A stretch of DNA of 64,000 bases from Rhodospirillaceae bacterium. GTDB lineage: Bacteria; Pseudomonadota; Alphaproteobacteria; MPNO01; UBA2964. Every line of letters begins with the position of its first letter. The stretch's first letter is position 1. Of the stretch, positions 59,715-64,000 are shown in pieces. Under the pieces are notes generated by a model that did no database searches, was not told the origin of the DNA, and saw nothing but the letters and a program-made list of their open reading frames with translations. Where the stretch lies: positions 1-64,000 of the forward strand of contig PAPV01000020.1 in NCBI GenBank assembly GCA_002709075.1, read 5' to 3'. The translations under genes and the position numbers were made by a program.

Positions 59715-60659
59715 CTAAGCACTTAATGCACTAGGAAGTCTAAAAGTTATATTTTCTTCGGTCACATTCATTTCTTTAATCTCCAAACGAAATTTAGTTT
59801 CAAGTGATTTTATTAGGTCTTGGACAAGAATCTCAGGGGCTGATGCACCGGCGGTAATCCCTAATGTTCTAACACCCTCAAGCCATATTGGATCCAATGC
59901 CTCCGCGCTCTCAATTAAAATAGATTTATTGCAGCCATTCACTCTAGCAACTTCTGCCAAACGGGCAGAATTAGAGGAATTAGACGATCCTATAACAATC
60001 ATTGCATCACAGTGTGAACTAATCATTTTTACCGCGGCTTGGCGATTTGTAGTGGCGTAGCAAATATCTTCGTGACGTGGTGACTCTATCTTTGGAAATC
60101 GTTTTTTTAATACGTCGACAATTTCTGCAGTATCGTCAACGGATAAAGTTGTTTGCGTGACGAAAGATAAGTTGTCCGGAAAAGGAATTTCGATCGACTT
60201 AGCTTGTTCTATATTTTCCACTAATAAAATTTCTCCCTTTGGCAATTGACCCAGAGTCCCAGTTACCTCTGGGTGACCTGAGTGTCCTATGAGTAAAACT
60301 GTCTTACCTTGTTTTTTGTGGCGCTGGGCATCTACATGGACTTTAGTTACTAGGGGGCAGGTTGCATCCAGATGGATCATATTACGGTTTTGTGCTTCCG
60401 CTGGAACAGATTTTGGGACACCGTGTGCTGAAAAGATTACCGGCCTGTCATCCGGTACTTCAGATAGTTCTTCTACAAAGACAGCGCCTTTTTCTTGGAG
60501 TTCAGCTACAACATGCCGGTTATGAACTATTTCATGCCGCACGTAGACAGGAGAACCAAATTTTTCAATGGCGCGCTCAACTATTTCAATCGCGCGATCG
60601 ACACCTGCGCAGAAACCCCGTGGTCCGGCTAGTAATATGGTTAAAGGGAGTTGTATCAC
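59715..60659 (-). CDS. ispH: 4-hydroxy-3-methylbut-2-enyl diphosphate reductase
   Basis: Last step of the MEP isoprenoid pathway, with a [4Fe-4S] cluster. 314 residues. The three cluster cysteines are Cys17 in GPRGFCAGVDRA, Cys101 in LDATCPLVTK and Cys200 in DICYATTNRQ. HEIVHNRHVV, VIFSAHGVPK, and TAGASAPEILVQ complete the signature. First gene of the minus-strand ispH-thrB-rnhA run. Confidence 0.97.
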   Translation of the reverse strand: MIQLPLTILLAGPRGFCAGVDRAIEIVERAIEKFGSPVYVRHEIVHNRHVVAELQEKGAVFVEELSEVPDDRPVIFSAHGVPKSVPAEAQNRNMIHLDATCPLVTKVHVDAQRHKKQGKTVLLIGHSGHPEVTGTLGQLPKGEILLVENIEQAKSIEIPFPDNLSFVTQTTLSVDDTAEIVDVLKKRFPKIESPRHEDICYATTNRQAAVKMISSHCDAMIVIGSSNSSNSARLAEVARVNGCNKSILIESAEALDPIWLEGVRTLGITAGASAPEILVQDLIKSLETKFRLEIKEMNVTEENITFRLPSALSA

Positions 60660-60783
60660 ATAAAAACTCTAACTTTCATTTTGCTTCTAGTATATGTTCG
60701 TTTGCTTGTGAAAACACCATGTCTCTATTAGGTTAATTAAAAGGTATACCACTTTTTTTTAGAATAAGCAGAGTTTCACCTTA

Positions 60784-61326
60784 ATGATACATTATCGTAC
60801 ATGCAGAAAATTCCGTAAACTATTAAGTTTGTTTGTTGCCATACATGTTTTTTTGAGTGGTTGTAATAGTGCCATCATGAACCAAACCTATTATGCTTGT
60901 CCTCCAATTTACCTGATAAAACAAGCAGAGACTTTTAAACGATTTGAATACTTTGGGCAAGAAAAGACCGAAGGTATGCTTTTTGAAGCTAAAATTATCG
61001 ATTTTCAGGGAAAATGTGTTTATGAAAAAAACAAATCTGCTTTAAGTATTTCCCTGTCTGTAAATTTCGAAATCGTACGCGGGCCCAAGAATCGAGATGG
61101 AAAAATAGATTTTAACTATTTTGTTGCTATCCCAAAATTTTATCCTGATGCACAGGGGAAGAGAATATTTTCAATTTCTGAGGAATTTGAGGAACAAAGC
61201 AAGCGTCGAAGAATTGTGGATGAATTAGTCATTAAGGTGCCGATACAAAAGAAACAGAGTTTTGATCAATACCAGACTTACATTGGTTTTCAGCTTTCCT
61301 CTCAACAAATTAAATACAATAAGTAG
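60784..61326 (+). CDS. predicted lipoprotein of unknown function
   Basis: 180-residue protein with a basic N-terminus, a hydrophobic core and lipobox FLSGC with Cys27. The mature domain has two more cysteines (Cys39 in YYACPP and one in GKCVYEK), a charged beta-rich middle and GFQLSSQQIKY at the end. It vaguely recalls a conserved alphaproteobacterial lipoprotein, but I cannot name a family. No good Shine-Dalgarno precedes the ATG. It is divergent from ispH and convergent with atpF. Confidence 0.65.
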   Translation: MIHYRTCRKFRKLLSLFVAIHVFLSGCNSAIMNQTYYACPPIYLIKQAETFKRFEYFGQEKTEGMLFEAKIIDFQGKCVYEKNKSALSISLSVNFEIVRGPKNRDGKIDFNYFVAIPKFYPDAQGKRIFSISEEFEEQSKRRRIVDELVIKVPIQKKQSFDQYQTYIGFQLSSQQIKYNK

Positions 61327-61588
61327 TTCTCAATACTTCTTTTAGTTTCGCGGTGTCATCAGAAGTAAAGGCAATTTCTTTATTTAATAATTTATAATGC
61401 AACCACTGTCATTATTAGATTGAACCAAGATGACTGAAGCTGGGGCACTACAATAACCAAAGTGTTACAATAGAACGGAAACTTGATTTAACGCTACAGT
61501 TAACGTATTACAAATTAACAACAATCATAATCATTATCCCAATGCAGTAAAAATAATAGAAAATATAGCTGAAGACTGTTACACTTAA
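61327..61588. other. intergenic region between the lipoprotein gene and atpF
   Basis: 262 AT-rich bases between convergent genes. An inverted repeat TACTTCT (61334-61340) / AGAAGTA (61361-61367) with a 20-base loop lies just after the lipoprotein stop; its loop is long and no T tract follows, so it is not called as a terminator. Nothing else is seen. Confidence 0.4.
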
Positions 61589-62080
61589 TCAGTGAAACTT
61601 TTGCGAAATTTCATCTATAGATTTATCAATGAGATAATCGGATTGATTTTTACCAAGCTTGGTGATCATAACTTTTTTGCTCACTTCAATAGCTATATCT
61701 ATGGCGTAATTGCGGACCGCTAGTATAGCGTCTGCTTCCATTTGGGTAATTTTTTCTTTGGCAATTTGTTCGCGGCGTTCCATGGACTTTTGCAACATCT
61801 TTTCAGAATCAGAGATCATGGTTTCACTTTTTGAGCGTGCATCTGCAATAATTGCTTCGATTTCTTTTGATGCTTCTCTCTGTTTTCTTTGGTAGTCAGC
61901 TAACAAGCGCTGTGCCTCTTCACGTAGTTTTTCTGCTTCATCAAGTGTTTCTTGTATCCTTTTTGCTCTCTCATCGAGATGGGTTGTAATGGCTTTAAAC
62001 GCTGACTTGAAAATAATTGCTAACAGTATCAAGAACCCTACAGCAACCCAAAATTCCGGTGTGTTGAGTGTTTCATTCAT
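61589..62080 (-). CDS. atpF: ATP synthase FO subunit b
   Basis: 163-residue stalk subunit: an N-terminal membrane helix (FWVAVGFLILLAIIF, about 11-25), then a long charged helix suited to a coiled-coil second stalk. The ATG at 62080 shares a base with the stop of the upstream b' gene. Last gene of the FO operon; F1 genes are not in the window, as expected for Alphaproteobacteria. Confidence 0.93.
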   Translation of the reverse strand: MNETLNTPEFWVAVGFLILLAIIFKSAFKAITTHLDERAKRIQETLDEAEKLREEAQRLLADYQRKQREASKEIEAIIADARSKSETMISDSEKMLQKSMERREQIAKEKITQMEADAILAVRNYAIDIAIEVSKKVMITKLGKNQSDYLIDKSIDEISQKFH

Positions 62081-62571
62081 CAAACTTTTTCTTCCATTAC
62101 TTCTTCGACTACATTCAGCACTTCTTCTTCAGATGAAACCTCTTCAAAAAGTTTTGCTGTGGTAGCTTGAGCTAATTCAACTGCTATAACCTTTACATCA
62201 GCCATTGCTTTTTCGCGAACTCCTTTTATCCTGGCTTCTGCGTCTTTAGACATTTGTTTTATTCGTTCAGATAAGGCTGTCTCTTGATCTATTTGCCGCT
62301 TCGCAATTTTTAAAGCTGTTTCCTTCAATAAGTTTTGCGCTTCGGAACGTCCATCTGTTAATGCTTTCTCATATGAATTCAAAACCATTTTGGCTTCTGC
62401 TTGAAGATTGTTGGCGCGTTCCAGGTCACCATTAACGCGTGATTGGCGTTCTTCCATAACATTTGAGATGCGGGGTATAACTGTCCGCCAAATTATACAG
62501 TAGAGAATAGAAAACGAGATTAGCAGCCAAAATAGCTGAGTTGGAAATGTTGCAAAATCCAATTGGGGCAT
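62080..62571 (-). CDS. atpG: ATP synthase FO subunit b'
   Basis: 163-residue second b-type stalk subunit. It has one N-terminal helix in FPTQLFWLLISFSILYCIIW, then RISNVMEERQSRVNGDLERA and a coiled-coil body. Presence of distinct b and b' genes is a mark of Alphaproteobacteria and phototrophs. It lies between atpE and atpF. The symbols atpG, atpX and atpF' are all used for this gene. Confidence 0.92.
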   Translation of the reverse strand: MPQLDFATFPTQLFWLLISFSILYCIIWRTVIPRISNVMEERQSRVNGDLERANNLQAEAKMVLNSYEKALTDGRSEAQNLLKETALKIAKRQIDQETALSERIKQMSKDAEARIKGVREKAMADVKVIAVELAQATTAKLFEEVSSEEEVLNVVEEVMEEKV

Positions 62572-62616
62572 CGAATTATTCTTTTTAAACCTAAACGGTG
62601 TTGTAAAAAACTAGCG

Positions 62617-62847
62617 TCAGAATACGAAAAGGATCAGAAGAGCAATAACCAGTGCATACAGCGCTATTGCCTCAACCAATGCAAAACCAATCCACGTCAT
62701 TGCGGTGACATGTGGTGCCGCAGCTGGGTTGCGTGCGACAGAGGAAATAAAGGCTGCAAAAATATTACCGATTCCAATACCAGCACCTATAACGCCAATT
62801 GCGGCCAGACCCGCACCAATTAGTTTCGCTGCAGCATCTTCCATCAT
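62617..62847 (-). CDS. atpE: ATP synthase FO subunit c
   Basis: 76-residue two-helix proteolipid forming the rotor ring. The loop ARNPAAAP joins the helices, and Glu59 in [11 protein letters not shown] is the proton-binding residue. The first helix is glycine-rich ([13 protein letters not shown]). The Na+-binding pattern is not evident, so proton coupling is likely. Two adjacent ATGs (62847 and 62844) are possible starts, with AGGAA upstream. Confidence 0.96.
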   Translation of the reverse strand: MMEDAAAKLIGAGLAAIGVIGAGIGIGNIFAAFISSVARNPAAAPHVTAMTWIGFALVEAIALYALVIALLILFVF

Positions 62848-62902
62848 TAAATTCCTTTCATCTCTTGTATACCAAATTCTAATGTTTTTGAATTATGTCA
62901 GT

Positions 62903-63640
62903 CTAGTGTAAGTGAATAGCATCATTTATATAAAAGCAGGTAAGGATCGTAAAAACATAAGCTTGTAAAAAAGCAATTAGGACTTCTAACCCCGTAAGGG
63001 CTACAACGAATGCTAAAGGCAGTATTCCTCCTAAAACACCAAGACTTACAACAAAACCAGCAAAAACTTTCAGCATTGTATGACCCGCAGTTAAATTAGC
63101 AAAGAGACGTACTCCCAATGAAACCGGACGTGATAAATATGAAATAATTTCTATAGGTATCATCAAGGGCCACAAGACAACAGAAACACCAGGCGGCACA
63201 AAAAAACTAAAAAAATGTAGGCCGTGTTTTGCGAGACCGATGAAGGTCACCCCAAGAAACACTGCTACAGCCATAGCAAAAGTAACGGCAATGTGGCTTG
63301 TAAAAGTAAAGCTATAGGGTATCATACCAATCATGTTTCCGAATAAAATGAACATGAAAAGTGAAAACACAAATGGGAAGTATTTTCGCCCTTCGTTCCC
63401 GACTGTTTCTCTTAGTAAGTTGGCCACAAACTCGTAGGATAGTTCTGCCATAGATTGCCAACGGCCAGGAACTAATGTGCTCCTTCTCATGCTGAAAATT
63501 AAAAACGCGGAAATTGAAAATACCGCGAATAACATAAATGCAGCAGAGTTGGTGAAGGCAATATTGATATCGCCGATTTGAATTGGGACCAATTCTTTAA
63601 TTTCGAATTGTGCGAGCGGATTATTGCCACCTTTCGCCAA
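62903..63640 (-). CDS. atpB: ATP synthase FO subunit a
   Basis: 245-residue membrane subunit forming the proton half-channels. The essential arginine is Arg178 in [37 protein letters not shown] and the C-terminal [28 protein letters not shown] are family-typical. Order atpI-atpB-atpE is standard. Confidence 0.97.
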   Translation of the reverse strand: MAKGGNNPLAQFEIKELVPIQIGDINIAFTNSAAFMLFAVFSISAFLIFSMRRSTLVPGRWQSMAELSYEFVANLLRETVGNEGRKYFPFVFSLFMFILFGNMIGMIPYSFTFTSHIAVTFAMAVAVFLGVTFIGLAKHGLHFFSFFVPPGVSVVLWPLMIPIEIISYLSRPVSLGVRLFANLTAGHTMLKVFAGFVVSLGVLGGILPLAFVVALTGLEVLIAFLQAYVFTILTCFYINDAIHLH

Positions 63641-63655
63641 TTTCTAATTCCTTCC

Positions 63656-64000
63656 TCATTTTAGCGGCTTCTTATAGCCATTATCTTTTGAGTCAGTTAT
63701 TGGGTGAAAACCGATTGTGTTTCCAAATCCATTAACTGACCTATAAACATTCATTATTCCTGCCACGGATCCGAGAACAAAAAAAAGTAACATAAACCAG
63801 GGGGTTGTACCTAACCAATGATCTAATAATAATCCAATGCCTGTTCCAACAATTAATGCTGAAATTAACTCAACACCAATTTTCATAGCGAATCCCAAAC
63901 CACTTCTTATACTTTGTTCAGGTGCGGCTTTTTCCAATTTCCTTTCCGCTTCCTCTTGGACTTTATTCAACTTGTCTCCTAGCAAACCCAGTTGATCCAA
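63656..64000 (-). CDS. atpI: AtpI-like protein, 5' end beyond window
   Basis: At least 114 residues of an AtpI-family membrane protein. Two helices are visible (AMKIGVELISALIVGTGIGLLLDHW and PWFMLLFFVLGSVAGIMNVYRSV), preceded by a charged helix that reaches the window edge. The last codon at the edge is TTG; the true start probably lies outside. AtpI assists c-ring assembly or Mg2+ uptake in some bacteria. It is the first FO-operon gene seen. Confidence 0.85.
   Translation of the reverse strand: MDQLGLLGDKLNKVQEEAERKLEKAAPEQSIRSGLGFAMKIGVELISALIVGTGIGLLLDHWLGTTPWFMLLFFVLGSVAGIMNVYRSVNGFGNTIGFHPITDSKDNGYKKPLK

Overview
This AT-rich window carries mostly housekeeping genes and reads as chromosome of a free-living alphaproteobacterium, probably a streamlined marine lineage of the Rhodospirillales/SAR116 type (the lineage is inference). 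The case for Alphaproteobacteria rests on an aa3 cytochrome oxidase operon in the order coxB-coxA-ctaB-small ORF-ctaG-coxC-DUF983-surf1, an FO operon with separate b' and b genes, a DUF3035 lipoprotein and paired M16 peptidases after ileS-lspA, type II homoserine kinase and plant-type glutamate-cysteine ligase. LPS and lipid A genes show a Gram-negative envelope. I saw no rRNA, tRNA, CRISPR array, IS element or phage gene.

Layout. 1-8200 (+): ribF-ileS-lspA-lipoprotein-two M16 peptidases. 8172-8912 (-): TauE/SafE permease. 9049-12152 (+): pgi-mutL. 12153-14186 (-): C26 amidotransferase-like hydrolase, rluB, rsmD. 14601-24528: a metabolic accessory block around tadA, with an Asp/Glu-racemase-fold protein lacking the usual cysteines, two tandem UbiD-family decarboxylases, a PhyH dioxygenase, an alpha/beta hydrolase, a TAXI-type TRAP transporter and a hotdog thioesterase. 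24792-28469: purD (-) diverging from xseA and an M23 peptidase (+). 28484-35767 (-): pmbA, msbA, DUF374 acyltransferase, waaA, lpxK and an LpxL-like acyltransferase. 35793-39125: canonical UbiD, a gamma-glutamylcyclotransferase-like unknown and ubiA. 39179-42766: rsmE-gshA (+) facing tldD (-). 43035-49195 (+): cytochrome oxidase operon. 49198-57986: nicotinate phosphoribosyltransferase, M32 carboxypeptidase, thrC, M16 peptidase, YqgE, DsbD-like reductase and DUF4864 protein. 58240-60659 (-): ispH-thrB-rnhA. 60784-61326 (+): a lipoprotein. 61589-64000 (-): atpI(partial)-atpB-atpE-atpF'-atpF.

The genes together cover respiration and ATP synthesis, ubiquinone synthesis (ubiA, ubiD), lipid A/Kdo assembly and export, threonine synthesis, and one apparent uptake-and-decarboxylation pathway for an unidentified organic acid. 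The most notable observations are a DUF983 gene between coxC and surf1 that is frameshifted at a T7 run and has lost zinc-knuckle cysteines; the UbiD/TRAP island with no UbiX in view; the cysteine-poor racemase-fold protein; a 32-codon ORF coupled to the TRAP permease; and unusually tight packing of convergent genes.
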